Assembly: GCA_949519155.1 (NCBI GenBank)
Contig: CATIQU010000035.1
Coordinates: 124,001-188,000, forward strand
Direction of reading: 5' to 3'
DNA: 64,000 nucleotides
Source: Polaribacter sp. SA4-10
Lineage (GTDB): Bacteria > Bacteroidota > Bacteroidia > Flavobacteriales > Flavobacteriaceae
The notes under the pieces are model-generated. The model did no database searches. It worked only from the letters and a program-made list of their open reading frames with translations, and was not told the origin of the DNA. Both the position numbers and the translations under genes were made by a program. This document shows, piece after piece, positions 1 to 10,570 of this stretch. The first letter of the stretch is position 1. Each line of letters opens with the position of its first letter.

Positions 1-431
1 ACTTGAGTGGTATTCAAACCTTCTGATAAAATCAACTTATTCAGTGTTTTAGGTGTGGTAACAAGAATATCAACTCCTTCAAAAATTTCTGATTTCAACA
101 AATCAACATGCGCTTTCTCATCTCCAAAATAGACCCGTAAAGAAGTGGGTCTTGTATATTTTAGAAAGAGTTCATACAATTGTAGTGCTTTTTCATTGTT
201 TTCAACGACTACAATTGCTCTTGGGGCAGTTCCAATCTCTTCACATTTCAATTTCTGCATTGTTGTTAAAATCAATGCAATCGTTTTTCCACTTGCTTCT
301 GGAGCAGTACAAAAAATATTTGCACCACTTTTTATAACTGGTATGCTTGCTTTTTGAAAAGGTGTTGGAATTGTGACCTCTTGATCTTCTAAGAATTCTT
401 TGATCGTTACATGTAATTTTTTAAAAGGCAT
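1..431 (-). CDS. DEAD/DEAH-box helicase-like protein, N-terminal part (runs off the left edge)
   Basis: Own translation from ATG (complement of 429-431): MPFKKLHVTIKEFLEDQEVTIPTPFQKASIPVIKSGANIFCTAPEASGKTIAL..., with a Q-motif-like segment and Walker A APEASGKT. Open to the window edge. Confidence 0.75.
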   Translation of the reverse strand, partial: MPFKKLHVTIKEFLEDQEVTIPTPFQKASIPVIKSGANIFCTAPEASGKTIALILTTMQKLKCEEIGTAPRAIVVVENNEKALQLYELFLKYTRPTSLRVYFGDEKAHVDLLKSEIFEGVDILVTTPKTLNKLILSEGLNTTQ

Positions 432-662
432 AGGAATTTTAATCTGGTTGTTATTTGAAATAGCACTGCAAATATACAACTAAATTGAGGTAGTAATTTA
501 GAAATCATCCAAAGGATAATCCTTAATTAAAAATGTACTATAATTTACATTATGTTAAATAGAGTATTTTGAAACAATTAATAAACATTTTGATTTATAA
601 ATAGCGATTCTATCATCCCTCTTTGAAATTATTATATAATTTAGCCAAAAACATCAGACAAA

Positions 663-1367
663 ATGGAATTAGAGGTTATTTATAAAGACGAATATTGCAT
701 CTGTGTGAACAAACCCAATAATGTGGTGGTGCACCATTCCTTTCTTTCAAGAAATGTTGCTGATGAAAAATCCTTATTACAATTACTAGAAGCACAAATT
801 GGGGAAAAATTCCATCCTGTACATCGATTGGATCGAAAAACATCTGGAATTATGTTGCTAACAAACAATTCAGAAAATGTTTCTAAGTTTCAAGTACTTT
901 TTACAAACAAAGAAATCCAGAAAACTTATTACGGAGTTGTTCGTGGCCATGCTCCAGCATCAAAAAAGATAGACTCTCCAGTAAAAGGAAAAGACGGAAA
1001 ATCCTACAAAGAAGCATTGACTCACTTGAAAACATTGGCAACTATTGTCTTAGATATCCCCGTAAAGCCTTATGATTCATCCCGCTATAGTTTGGTGGAA
1101 ATGGAGCCGAAAACTGGTAGAATGCATCAATTACGTGCCCATACGCTTAAAATTAGTCACCCATTAATTGGCGATGCAAAATACGGTGATAAAAATCATG
1201 ACCTCATGTTTGAAACAAACTTTGGATGGAAAAACTTCTTTTTACACGCAGGTAGTTTGACATTCAAACACCCGTTTACAAATGAAAAATTAAACTTAAA
1301 AAGCGAATTCCCAGAAGATTGGAATTCGCTTTTTAAAGAGTTTAACTGGAAGAATCCAATGATATAA
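663..1367 (+). CDS. RluA-family pseudouridine synthase
   Basis: HPVHRLDRKTSGIMLLT catalytic motif and GRMHQLRAH. Confidence 0.9.
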   Translation: MELEVIYKDEYCICVNKPNNVVVHHSFLSRNVADEKSLLQLLEAQIGEKFHPVHRLDRKTSGIMLLTNNSENVSKFQVLFTNKEIQKTYYGVVRGHAPASKKIDSPVKGKDGKSYKEALTHLKTLATIVLDIPVKPYDSSRYSLVEMEPKTGRMHQLRAHTLKISHPLIGDAKYGDKNHDLMFETNFGWKNFFLHAGSLTFKHPFTNEKLNLKSEFPEDWNSLFKEFNWKNPMI

Positions 1368-1371
1368 GCTA

Positions 1372-2379
1372 CTAGTCTTCAATTACTTTCAGTACTAATT
1401 TTCCGTTTTTATCACCAGAAAAAAGTCTTTCATAGGTTTCTTTAAAATTTTCAATACCTTCATAAACATCTTCTCGCGACTTTAGTTTCCCTTCTTTCAT
1501 CCAAGTACCCATTTCTTTTGCAGCAATGGCAAAGTCTTTGGTATAATCCATTACAACCATTCCTTGCATGGTAGAACGCGTTACTAATAGCGATAAATAA
1601 TTACTAGGACCATCAATTTTATGTTTGTTATTGTATTGTGAAATTGCTCCACAAATAACAACTCGTGCATGCATTCTTAGTTTGCTTAATGCAGCGTCTA
1701 ATAAAATACCACCAACATTATCAAAATAAACATCGATGCCTTTTGGGCACTTTCTCTTCAATGCAGTATAAATGTTTTCTGATTTGTAATCAATAGCGTC
1801 ATCAAAACCTAACTCGTTTTTTAGATAATCACATTTTTCTTGTCCGCCAGCAATCCCAATTACAGTACACCCTTTGATTTTTGCAATTTGACCAACAATA
1901 CTTCCAACAGCACCTGCAGCACCAGAAACCAACACAATATCTCCTTCTTTGATCTTACCAACTTGTGTAATTCCAAAATAAGCTGTCATTCCTGGCATCC
2001 CCAACGTACCTAAATACATTGGCATTGGCGCCAATCGTTCATCTACTTTATACCAACCATCACCATTTCCGATGGCATATTGTTGAACGCCTCCCCAACT
2101 GGTAACACAATCACCAATTTCAAATTTAGGGTTATTATTTGCGTCAATTACTTTACCAATAGAACCCGCACGCATTACATCGTCCAAAGCAACTGGAGGA
2201 ATGTATGACTTGGTATCATTCATCCAACCACGCATTGCAGGATCTAATGAAATATAATGATGTTGCACTAATATTTCTCCATCCTGTAATTCAGGAACTT
2301 CATTTTCTTGAAATTCCCACGTAGTTTCATCGGGTGCTCCTACTGGTCTGTTCTTTAATATAAACTGCTTGTTGTTCAT
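1372..2379 (-). CDS. NADP-dependent medium-chain oxidoreductase (zinc-independent MDR, leukotriene B4 dehydrogenase/CurA-like)
   Basis: LVSGAAGAVGSIVGQIAKIKGCTVIGIAGG and YFDNVGG motifs. Confidence 0.88.
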   Translation of the reverse strand: MNNKQFILKNRPVGAPDETTWEFQENEVPELQDGEILVQHHYISLDPAMRGWMNDTKSYIPPVALDDVMRAGSIGKVIDANNNPKFEIGDCVTSWGGVQQYAIGNGDGWYKVDERLAPMPMYLGTLGMPGMTAYFGITQVGKIKEGDIVLVSGAAGAVGSIVGQIAKIKGCTVIGIAGGQEKCDYLKNELGFDDAIDYKSENIYTALKRKCPKGIDVYFDNVGGILLDAALSKLRMHARVVICGAISQYNNKHKIDGPSNYLSLLVTRSTMQGMVVMDYTKDFAIAAKEMGTWMKEGKLKSREDVYEGIENFKETYERLFSGDKNGKLVLKVIED

Positions 2380-2412
2380 TGCTTCTAATTTGTGCTTAAA
2401 TATATACTTTTT

Positions 2413-4401
2413 TTAATAATTTAAGAGCTCTTTTAAATGATTTTCAAAACTATTTTTTGATAAGTATTGATTTTCTAATCCTCCTTGAAATGGAATTGGT
2501 GTTTCTAAACTTCCCACTCGCTTAACTGGGGCATCTAAATAGTGAAAACAATTTTCAGTAATTAATGCAGAAACATCACTAGCAATACCCCCAAAAAGAG
2601 AATCCTCTTGTAAAATAATGGCTTTCCCACTTTTTTGAACAGAACGGTATATTGTTTCCACATCTAAGGGTTGTAAGGTTCTTAAATCAATTAAATCGGC
2701 AGCAATTGTAGGATTGTTCGCTAAGGTCTCTAAAGCCCAATGTACTCCTGCACCATAAGTAATAATAGAAATTTGCTCCCCTGTTTTTAATTGATTTGCT
2801 TTTCCGATTTCAATCGTAAAATGATTTTCACTTACTTCCTGATAAACTGAGCGATATAAAGCTTTGTGTTCAAAAAATAATACCGGATTTGGATCGTCAA
2901 TTGCTGAAGCTAACAAACCTTTTGCATCTTGGGGAAATGCTGGATAAACGACTTTTAAACCCGGAGTTTTTGTAAACCAGGCTTCATTAGTTTGACTGTG
3001 AAATGGACCCGCACCTACTCCTGCACCACAGGGCATTCTTACCACTACATCTGCTTTTTCGCCCCAACGGTAATGCGATTTTGCCAATAAATTCACAATC
3101 GGATTAAATCCTGAAGAAACAAAATCTGCAAACTGCATTTCCATCACTGCTTTCATCCCTTTTACAGACAGGCCATAAGCAGCTGCTACAATTGCAGATT
3201 CGCAAATGGGTGTATTTCGTACTCTCTCTTTACCAAACTGTGCTACAAATCCATCTGTGATTTTAAAAACACCCCCATATTCTGCAACATCTTGCCCCAT
3301 AATAACCAAGTCATCATGTTTTTCCATAGACTGACGTAGTCCTTCCGAAATAGCGTCTACTAAACGAATCTTGTTCTTTTTCTGGGAGGGTTCAGTTTCC
3401 TGAAAATCAAACATTTTATATACATCACTTAATTCAGTTTCTAAATTTGGAGTAATTTTTTCTTCTTCAAAAGCAATCTTTAAATGTGTATCTATTTCTT
3501 GTTTTATTTCTATAGTATAGCTATCTATCATTTCCTTCGTTAAAACAGCTTCTTTTAATAAATAGTTTTCAAAATTTGAAATTGGGTTTTTAGCTTCCCA
3601 TTCCTCTATTAGTTCTTTTGGAACGTATTTGGTGCCACTAGCCTCTTCATGTCCGCGAAGACGAAAAGTTTTAAATTCTATTAAAATGGGTCTTGGATTC
3701 TTTCGAACACTTTCTGCAATTTCAGTAACTTTTTGATAAACCTCTAGAATGTTATTTCCTTCTATAATATGGCTTTCCATGCCATAACCAATACCTTTAT
3801 CTGCAAGATTTTCACAATTGAATTGCTCCGCTATTGGAGTTGAAAGCCCGTAGCCGTTATTTTCAATACAGAACAAGACAGGTAAACTCCAAACAGAAGC
3901 CACATTTAACGCCTCATGAAAATCACCCTCGCTGGTACCTCCATCTCCTGTAAAAACAGCACAAACTTCTTTTACTTCTTTTATTTTGTTGGCCAACGCA
4001 ATACCATCTGCAACTCCAAATTGAGGTCCTAAATGAGAAATCATTCCAACAATTTTATACGCTTGAGTACCAAAATGAAAACTACGATCTCTTCCTTTTG
4101 TAAATCCATTCATCTTTCCTTGCCATTGAGAGAAAAGGCGTGAAAGCGGAATTTCTCTGGTCGTAAAGACACCTAAGTTTCGGTGCATTGGCAAAATATA
4201 TTCCTCCTTTTTCAAGGCCATCGTTACACCCACTGAAATCGCCTCTTGTCCAATACCAGAAAACCATTTTGAAATTTTGCCTTGTCGTAATAGAATCAAC
4301 ATTTTTTCCTCAATTAAACGAGGCTTTAGCATGTTCCGATACAACTTAAGTAAAATATCTTTGGATAAGTTATTTTGATTGTAGGTAATATTCTGTGGCA
4401 T
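2413..4401 (-). CDS. Fused alpha/beta 2-oxoacid (branched-chain type) dehydrogenase E1 component
   Basis: N-terminal E1-alpha with TPP motif (GDGGTSEGDFHEALNVASVWSLPVLFCIENN) followed in the same ORF by E1-beta (LVDAISEGLRQSMEKHDDLVIMGQDVAEYGGVFKIT). Confidence 0.92.
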   Translation of the reverse strand: MPQNITYNQNNLSKDILLKLYRNMLKPRLIEEKMLILLRQGKISKWFSGIGQEAISVGVTMALKKEEYILPMHRNLGVFTTREIPLSRLFSQWQGKMNGFTKGRDRSFHFGTQAYKIVGMISHLGPQFGVADGIALANKIKEVKEVCAVFTGDGGTSEGDFHEALNVASVWSLPVLFCIENNGYGLSTPIAEQFNCENLADKGIGYGMESHIIEGNNILEVYQKVTEIAESVRKNPRPILIEFKTFRLRGHEEASGTKYVPKELIEEWEAKNPISNFENYLLKEAVLTKEMIDSYTIEIKQEIDTHLKIAFEEEKITPNLETELSDVYKMFDFQETEPSQKKNKIRLVDAISEGLRQSMEKHDDLVIMGQDVAEYGGVFKITDGFVAQFGKERVRNTPICESAIVAAAYGLSVKGMKAVMEMQFADFVSSGFNPIVNLLAKSHYRWGEKADVVVRMPCGAGVGAGPFHSQTNEAWFTKTPGLKVVYPAFPQDAKGLLASAIDDPNPVLFFEHKALYRSVYQEVSENHFTIEIGKANQLKTGEQISIITYGAGVHWALETLANNPTIAADLIDLRTLQPLDVETIYRSVQKSGKAIILQEDSLFGGIASDVSALITENCFHYLDAPVKRVGSLETPIPFQGGLENQYLSKNSFENHLKELLNY

Positions 4402-4433
4402 ATGTTCTATTCAGTTTGTTTTATACAAACATA

Positions 4434-4463
4434 AAAAATCCCCATCAAAAGATGAGGATTTAA
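4434..4463 (-). terminator. Probable intrinsic terminator downstream of the Lrp-family gene
   Basis: Inverted repeat AATCCcCATC-aaaa-GATGaGGATT with A/T tracts on both sides. Confidence 0.5.
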
Positions 4464-4483
4464 TAAAAAATATGTCAGTTATT

Positions 4484-4963
4484 TTATAATTCTTTAAAAA
4501 TTGCGTGCATCATTCGTTTTTTATCGTTGATACTTTCTTCTAATGCAATCATGGTTTCGGTTCTATTTACGCCAGGAATTTCATCGATCGCATAAATAAT
4601 ATCTTTTGCATCAGTAGTTCCTTTCGCTCTTACTTTACAGAAAATATTATACATACCAGCAACAACATAAGCTACTGTTACATTTGGAATTTTTCGTAAA
4701 TCCTCAATCACGTTTTGCGTCATCGAAGTTTTATCTAAAAAAATACCTACATGTGCTATAAAAGAATAACCCATTTTTTTGTAGTTAAGTGTTAGTGTAG
4801 AACCTTGAATGATTCCCTCATCTTCCATCTTTTTAACACGCACGTGAATTGTTCCAGCGGAAACTAAAAGTTTTTTTGCAATGTCTGTAAATGGAGTCCT
4901 TGCGTTTTCGATTAAGATGTCTAAAATTTGATGATCAATTTCATCTAACATGTATTTTTTCAT
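4484..4963 (-). CDS. Lrp/AsnC family transcriptional regulator
   Basis: LDEIDHQILDILIENARTPFTDIAKKL...IHVRVKKMEDEGII HTH followed by an RAM domain. Confidence 0.93.
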   Translation of the reverse strand: MKKYMLDEIDHQILDILIENARTPFTDIAKKLLVSAGTIHVRVKKMEDEGIIQGSTLTLNYKKMGYSFIAHVGIFLDKTSMTQNVIEDLRKIPNVTVAYVVAGMYNIFCKVRAKGTTDAKDIIYAIDEIPGVNRTETMIALEESINDKKRMMHAIFKEL

Positions 4964-5047
4964 AATTGCGTAAAATTCAGCATTAACAACAAAAATATTA
5001 ATTTAATTTACAAAAGCATTCAAAATAATGATAAATATTTAATAAAA

Positions 5048-6100
5048 TTATGAATCGAAAACGATTTCGTTATGTGAAAGTGAGTTTTTTAACTCCATTT
5101 GCGCCACTTTTTGAAGATCGAAGACCAATTTATTATCAATAATTTTCTCTTCATATTGATACGCAACCGTTTCTTTTTGATGATTTGCATGTCTGTGAAC
5201 TACATCGTAGAAGTTTTTAACATTATTTGGAATGTCAAAATAGGTTTCATAAGTCGTGAAATCCTCATTGATTGCTATGTGATAAATACCCTGTAAGAGT
5301 CCAAAAAAATGGTACTTTCTAGTAATTTCTCGTTCATAATCATTTGGATAATGCCCTGCTTCAATTAAAACAGTATTATATCCTAATTTTTGAAAATTAT
5401 CGCCAGTTGCAGTTGGATAAAACTCGTCTGTATATCGACCTACAGCATTGGGAATTACCTGTTGTAACAAATTGTTCATGGCAACAATAACATTCATTGT
5501 CTGTATTCTACCCGCTGTTAATGTTCTGTCTTTATCTTCAGAGGGTGCCAAAAATGAAATTGTAGCAGGTTTCGTAGTTCCTTCTACTCCAAAAATTGTT
5601 CGTTGATCATGTAAATTAAAACAAAAATTAGGCTGAAATGTGTCTAAAGCCTTTCTTAATACTTTGCTTTCAGTAGCACTACGATTAACAGCGTCTCTAT
5701 TTAGATCTACTTTGTTGGAGTTTACTCTCGTGTATTCTTCAGCCCCATCAGGATTTAACATCGGTATGATTTGCAAGGTACAGGCTTTTAAAATTTGCTC
5801 AATGCAAGGTTCTTTAGATTGTGTCAAGGTGTTTAACAAATCGAAAACAACCTTGGTACCCGTACTTTCATTTCCATGCATTTGGCTCCAAATAAGTATT
5901 TTCTTTTTTCCCGTTCCTAATTGAATACTATAAATAGGTCTTTTTTGTTCCGAATAACCGATTTGTTTTACAGAAGTATTTTTTTCGTGTTTAAAAATAA
6001 TGGAAGCAATGTCCTCGAATCGAATCCATCTCCCAAATAAAGAGGTCTCTTTTTCTTTTTTGAAAAATGCATCTAATAAAGAGATTGATAATAGTGACAT
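5048..6100 (-). CDS. M14-family zinc carboxypeptidase
   Basis: QMHGNESTGTKVVFDLL (HxxE), NPDGAEEYTRVNSNKVDLNRDAVN, and LIEAGHY. Confidence 0.9.
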   Translation of the reverse strand: MSLLSISLLDAFFKKEKETSLFGRWIRFEDIASIIFKHEKNTSVKQIGYSEQKRPIYSIQLGTGKKKILIWSQMHGNESTGTKVVFDLLNTLTQSKEPCIEQILKACTLQIIPMLNPDGAEEYTRVNSNKVDLNRDAVNRSATESKVLRKALDTFQPNFCFNLHDQRTIFGVEGTTKPATISFLAPSEDKDRTLTAGRIQTMNVIVAMNNLLQQVIPNAVGRYTDEFYPTATGDNFQKLGYNTVLIEAGHYPNDYEREITRKYHFFGLLQGIYHIAINEDFTTYETYFDIPNNVKNFYDVVHRHANHQKETVAYQYEEKIIDNKLVFDLQKVAQMELKNSLSHNEIVFDS

Positions 6101-6445
6101 AAATTGGATTCTATATTTACCTCAAAAATACTCAATTCAGTTTTATTGGCAAATCATTTTTTCACAAATGTAAAACCGAGACACATTACAATTGTAAATT
6201 GCATTTCACCAGGAAAAGGACATTTATGTAAACAATTATTCCGCTGTTTAACTTTGTAATCACCTATAAATCGTATTGTATAATTATTTCTTATTAAATA
6301 GCAGTAAAATCTTAAATACTAGTTGATTAAATCACTTATGAAATGTTATGGTTTAAGCTTTAATGTTTTTTAAATGTTAAAAAATAACTTCCTGTTGTTT
6401 CCTAATTAAAGTTGAGTTACTTTTGTAACACTTAAGATAATTACA

Positions 6446-6805
6446 TTGGTAAACATTGTTGATTTTACAGAACGGTTAAAAAAAGTGATGGAAACGCATC
6501 AACTTACTGCATCTTTGTTTGCAGATAAGATTGGTGTACAACGCTCTAGCATCTCCCATATATTGTCTGGCAGAAACAAACCTAGTCTTGATTTCATTTT
6601 AAAAGTAACAGGTGTTTTTTTGGATGTTGATATCCATTGGCTATTAAATGGGATTGGAGAGTTCCCAAAAAAAACGCTACACACTCCTACTCTTCCATTA
6701 GAAAGTCATACAACTACGCTACCGCTAATTGATAATAGTGGCAAAAAAATTAAAAGGATCGTGGTTTTTTATGAAGATGGTACTTTTGATGAATATCAGA
6801 AATAA
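6446..6805 (+). CDS. XRE-type helix-turn-helix transcriptional regulator (apparent TTG start)
   Basis: FADKIGVQRSSISHILSGRNKPSLDFILKV HTH_3 motif. The track start codon at 6446 reads TTG. Confidence 0.87.
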   Translation: MVNIVDFTERLKKVMETHQLTASLFADKIGVQRSSISHILSGRNKPSLDFILKVTGVFLDVDIHWLLNGIGEFPKKTLHTPTLPLESHTTTLPLIDNSGKKIKRIVVFYEDGTFDEYQK

Positions 6806-6807
6806 AA

Positions 6808-6833
6808 AAAAGTGATGGAATTCCATCACTTTT
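6808..6833. terminator. Bidirectional terminator-like 26-bp perfect palindrome between convergent genes
   Basis: aaaagtgatggaattccatcactttt between the HTH gene stop and the M1 peptidase stop. Confidence 0.65.
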
Positions 6834-6858
6834 AAAACTTCAAAAAAACTATTTAGAT

Positions 6859-9300
6859 TTAAATAAGCTCTGCCATTGCTGTTTTAATAATCTTAATGTT
6901 TAGTTTTTTATTCGACTTATTTTGTTTTTTTTGGGTCTGGATCATTCTTCGCATTTGGTTGATCATTACTTTATCAAAATTAAAACTCTTGTATTGATTC
7001 CCTTTCACAATCATGTCCTCAACTAGGTTCTTAATTGCTTTCTCGTTATTGCTCTCAGAAATCTGTTGAAATGCTTTTTGATAGATTGCTTTGGTTTTGT
7101 CATCACCCGTTAAATACATACCAGAGAGTACGTTTTGTGCTATAAATGGAAGTTCCTCTTCATCTTTTTCTTCAATAAAAATTCGTGTCAATGGTGTTGC
7201 CAATATTTTACGAATTTCATTGGGTAGTGATTTAGACTTCTCAACAGCCATTTTTGGATCTACATAGTATAAAGCAACCAAACTCTTGCCAACAACAGCA
7301 TACGAATTGCTCTCTAAATTTTCAATAAAAACCAACTTCAATTCTGGATCCAATAACTTCCCTAAGGTTTCAATTGCAGCCGATTTTACCAAGGTTTTTT
7401 TATCTGAAGTTGCAATTTTAGTGATTTTTCGAATTGCTTCTTTTTTAGAAAACTTATTGATTAGATCAATATTTTCTAATGCAAGAATTCGAATCTTGAA
7501 ATAAGAATCATTCAATGCGTCTACGACTGCATTAAATGCTACTTTATCATCTTGTTTTTTAAGTACCGATAATAAGGCTTTTCTTCTATCTCCGTAATTT
7601 TCTGCGTTTCTTAGTTGAAAAATATAATCGCTTAAAACTTTGTTCTCAGTAATTTCACACAACAAGACACCATCTGCATTTACTTGAATAAAATCGGGTT
7701 GATTTCGGTATGAAAATGTAAACGAAGCATCATTTCCGTCTACAAAAACGTGTTCTCTTCTTGGGATGCCATTTTCGTAAATATCAATCGCAAAAGGAAA
7801 TTTAAATTTCTCAGATTGCAACTGAATAATATTGACAGTTACTTTATCCTGAATAATATTATAATCGTAAGAAACTTCTATTTGTGGGTGGCTTGCTCCA
7901 AAAAACCACTGATTAAAAAACCAATTTAAATCTTTTCCAGTCAATTTCTCAAAAGCCAATCGAAGTTGGTGTACTTCTGCCGTTTTAAATTTATTTTCTG
8001 TTAAATATAGATTTAATCCTTTAAAAAACGCAGCGTCTCCCAAATAGTTTCGTAGCATATGCAATACTGTGCCTCCTTTGTTGTAACTCACCAAATCAAA
8101 TAAGTCCTCCTTATTGGAGTAGTTAAAACGGACTAAATTTTTATCAGAATTCTGGCCATCTAAATAGGCTGAATTATTTTCAAATAAATGTGCATTTGCT
8201 TCTTGTTTACCGTATTTATGTTCTCTCCACAAGTATTTACTATAATTTGCAAAAGATTCATTCAAGGATAAGTTTGCCCAACTTTCTGCTGTAACGTAAT
8301 TGCCAAACCAATGATGAAAAATTTCATGTGCTATGGTATTTTCATGCTTATTTTCATCAATTAATTGCCCCGGCTTTTGATAGGCCTGTTCACCATGAAC
8401 AACCGCAGTCGTATTTTCCATTGCACCATTTACATAATCTCTAACAACAATTTGACTGTATTTGTTCCATGGATACTCTACACCTAAAAGCGTTGAAAAG
8501 AAGTCTAACATTTCCGGGGTATCTCCAAAAATATCTTTTGCATACGGTGCGTATTCTTTTTCAACATAATATTCAATTGGGATATTTTTATAGGAATCTT
8601 TTATCACTTCAAACTCACCTACCCCCATGAAAAATAAATAGGGTGCGTGTTTCTGATCAAATTTCCAGTAATCTGTTCGGTTGGAACCTTCTTTTTTTTG
8701 ACTCACTAATTTGCCATTAGAAAGCGTTTTGTATTTGTTTGGAACTGTAATATAAATTTCCTGTGAAGATTTCTGATTTGGGCTGTCTATTGTTGGAAAC
8801 CAACAACTACTTGCTTCGGTCTCCCCTTGTGTCCAAATTTGTGTAGGTTTGTTTTTATCGCTACCATCCGCATTTATAAAATACAATCCTTTGGCGCCAC
8901 TTATTGCTGCACTTCCTTTTTGCTTGACTTTTTCGGGTCTTGCCGTATATTTAATATAGAGTGTATAAGACTCATCTTTCGTATGTTTTTTTGGTAAATC
9001 GATACGCAATTTAAAATTATCATAATTAAAATCTAATTTTTCACCCTTTAGTGCGACTTGATGTATAATCATCCCTTTTGCATCTAAAATAAGTTTGTCT
9101 GTTGGATAGAAATAAGGCTTTACAGTAATCCAAGCCTCTCCATTAAGTTGCTTATCTTTAAAGTTAAAATCAACTTTTAATTTTGTGTGTTCTAAAACAT
9201 GTAGTTTCTCTCTCTCTCCTTTGTAGTCAGTTGATTGCTGTGCAAAAACTGATGCAACTGTAAGATGTATAAAAAGAAATATTATTTTTTTAAATTTCAT
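6859..9300 (-). CDS. M1-family metallopeptidase (aminopeptidase N-like) with signal peptide
   Basis: HEIFHHWFGNYVTAESWANLSLNESFANY (HExxH-X18-E) and VNGAMENTT. ATG at 9300 is preferred to the track start, which reads TTG at 9315. Confidence 0.93.
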   Translation of the reverse strand: MKFKKIIFLFIHLTVASVFAQQSTDYKGEREKLHVLEHTKLKVDFNFKDKQLNGEAWITVKPYFYPTDKLILDAKGMIIHQVALKGEKLDFNYDNFKLRIDLPKKHTKDESYTLYIKYTARPEKVKQKGSAAISGAKGLYFINADGSDKNKPTQIWTQGETEASSCWFPTIDSPNQKSSQEIYITVPNKYKTLSNGKLVSQKKEGSNRTDYWKFDQKHAPYLFFMGVGEFEVIKDSYKNIPIEYYVEKEYAPYAKDIFGDTPEMLDFFSTLLGVEYPWNKYSQIVVRDYVNGAMENTTAVVHGEQAYQKPGQLIDENKHENTIAHEIFHHWFGNYVTAESWANLSLNESFANYSKYLWREHKYGKQEANAHLFENNSAYLDGQNSDKNLVRFNYSNKEDLFDLVSYNKGGTVLHMLRNYLGDAAFFKGLNLYLTENKFKTAEVHQLRLAFEKLTGKDLNWFFNQWFFGASHPQIEVSYDYNIIQDKVTVNIIQLQSEKFKFPFAIDIYENGIPRREHVFVDGNDASFTFSYRNQPDFIQVNADGVLLCEITENKVLSDYIFQLRNAENYGDRRKALLSVLKKQDDKVAFNAVVDALNDSYFKIRILALENIDLINKFSKKEAIRKITKIATSDKKTLVKSAAIETLGKLLDPELKLVFIENLESNSYAVVGKSLVALYYVDPKMAVEKSKSLPNEIRKILATPLTRIFIEEKDEEELPFIAQNVLSGMYLTGDDKTKAIYQKAFQQISESNNEKAIKNLVEDMIVKGNQYKSFNFDKVMINQMRRMIQTQKKQNKSNKKLNIKIIKTAMAELI

Positions 9301-9369
9301 AGTGCTATTCTTCAAGATTTCAAAAATAAGAAATTAATGTTTTGAACGTGTTAACTACTCGTTAAAAAG

Positions 9370-9403
9370 AAAAACTGTAATCTCTTTCGAAATTACAGTT
9401 TTT
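9370..9403 (-). terminator. Intrinsic terminator downstream of the DUF4252-like gene
   Basis: AAAAACTGTAAT ... ATTACAGTTTTT inverted repeat. Confidence 0.7.
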
Positions 9404-9423
9404 ATAATTGAAGTAATTAACTT

Positions 9424-9969
9424 TTACTTTTTATTGAAAACATTATTTAATTGACTAAAATCGAACATATCAGTGTCAACTTGGATATTGTTCATCATTT
9501 CCATGATTCTTGCTGGGTTCATGTTTTTACCCAATAACCTGGCAATACCTACTCCAACCTCTTTACTATATCCAAAAGCGATTACTTCGTTTATATGATC
9601 CGTTTCTCCAGTATAATATAACTTCATATTCATTCCTTTTGCTTTGAAGCTACCTAAGGTTTTATATGTTTTGTTGGTGAAAATATTTTTTAGTTTTGAT
9701 TTTTCTACTTCATAAGCGGTATCATTCTCATTTGTTTTTTTTAAAAATACAGCATTTATTTTTTTAATACTTTTTACCGTTTCTTTTACTTCTTCAGAAG
9801 CATTTTCCTTTGGCGTAAGCATCAATCCAACAGGGATATCACCATACATAAAGGCCTCCTTTTCACTACTGTTTATAATATATGCTTGTAGTGATTTTTC
9901 ATTATTACAGGCACTTAATAAAAGAAGTAAAGAAAAAAAGAATAGTATAAGGGTTGACTTTTTTTTCAT
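9424..9969 (-). CDS. DUF4252-like lipoprotein
   Basis: Lipoprotein signal MKKKSTLILFFFSLLLLLSAC; similar in layout to the adjacent 10009-10530 gene. Confidence 0.65.
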   Translation of the reverse strand: MKKKSTLILFFFSLLLLLSACNNEKSLQAYIINSSEKEAFMYGDIPVGLMLTPKENASEEVKETVKSIKKINAVFLKKTNENDTAYEVEKSKLKNIFTNKTYKTLGSFKAKGMNMKLYYTGETDHINEVIAFGYSKEVGVGIARLLGKNMNPARIMEMMNNIQVDTDMFDFSQLNNVFNKK

Positions 9970-10008
9970 GTTTTTTATAAATTTAAAACTTAGCTTTTTT
10001 TTGAGTAA

Positions 10009-10530
10009 CTACTTCCTGTTAGATTCTTTTACAAGTGTGTCTGTGATCTCAGAGATTTTTTGGACATCAATATTTCCAGTCAAAGAGATAATTATAGATT
10101 CTATATTTTTATTTGTTTTTTTTCCAACTCCTTTAATAAACATTAAAACTTCGCTCACGTAAGACTTGTTTTTCGTAGTTTTTACATAAATTTTCATGCG
10201 AGTATCCTCCTCTTTTACACGCATCAGTTCTGTTAATTTTTGCACTTTGATTGCCTTACTAACCATCTTGTCCATTTTATTGGCATTATTAGCATCATTT
10301 GTCGTGAAAATCTTCAATTCTTGTAAGTCATTTATCAAGCTAAAGACTTTCATGGTTTGATTGCCATCAATTTTAATGTCTTGAAATTTAGAGAGCATTT
10401 CAAAAGCATCTTTGGTTACTACAACCACGTCTACTCCTTCCATGTCTTCTAATGTATCAAAAAATGACTGTGCATAACTTGCTGATGATGCAATTAAAAA
10501 AGCAACTACTATTATTATTATTTTTTTCAT
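10009..10530 (-). CDS. DUF4252-like secreted protein
   Basis: Signal peptide plus DTLEDMEGVDVVVVTKDAFEMLSKF, typical of Bacteroidota DUF4252 proteins by recognition. Confidence 0.72.
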   Translation of the reverse strand: MKKIIIIVVAFLIASSASYAQSFFDTLEDMEGVDVVVVTKDAFEMLSKFQDIKIDGNQTMKVFSLINDLQELKIFTTNDANNANKMDKMVSKAIKVQKLTELMRVKEEDTRMKIYVKTTKNKSYVSEVLMFIKGVGKKTNKNIESIIISLTGNIDVQKISEITDTLVKESNRK

Positions 10531-10570
10531 AATTTCTAACTTTACTTGGTTTTACTAATTTACTTGGTTT

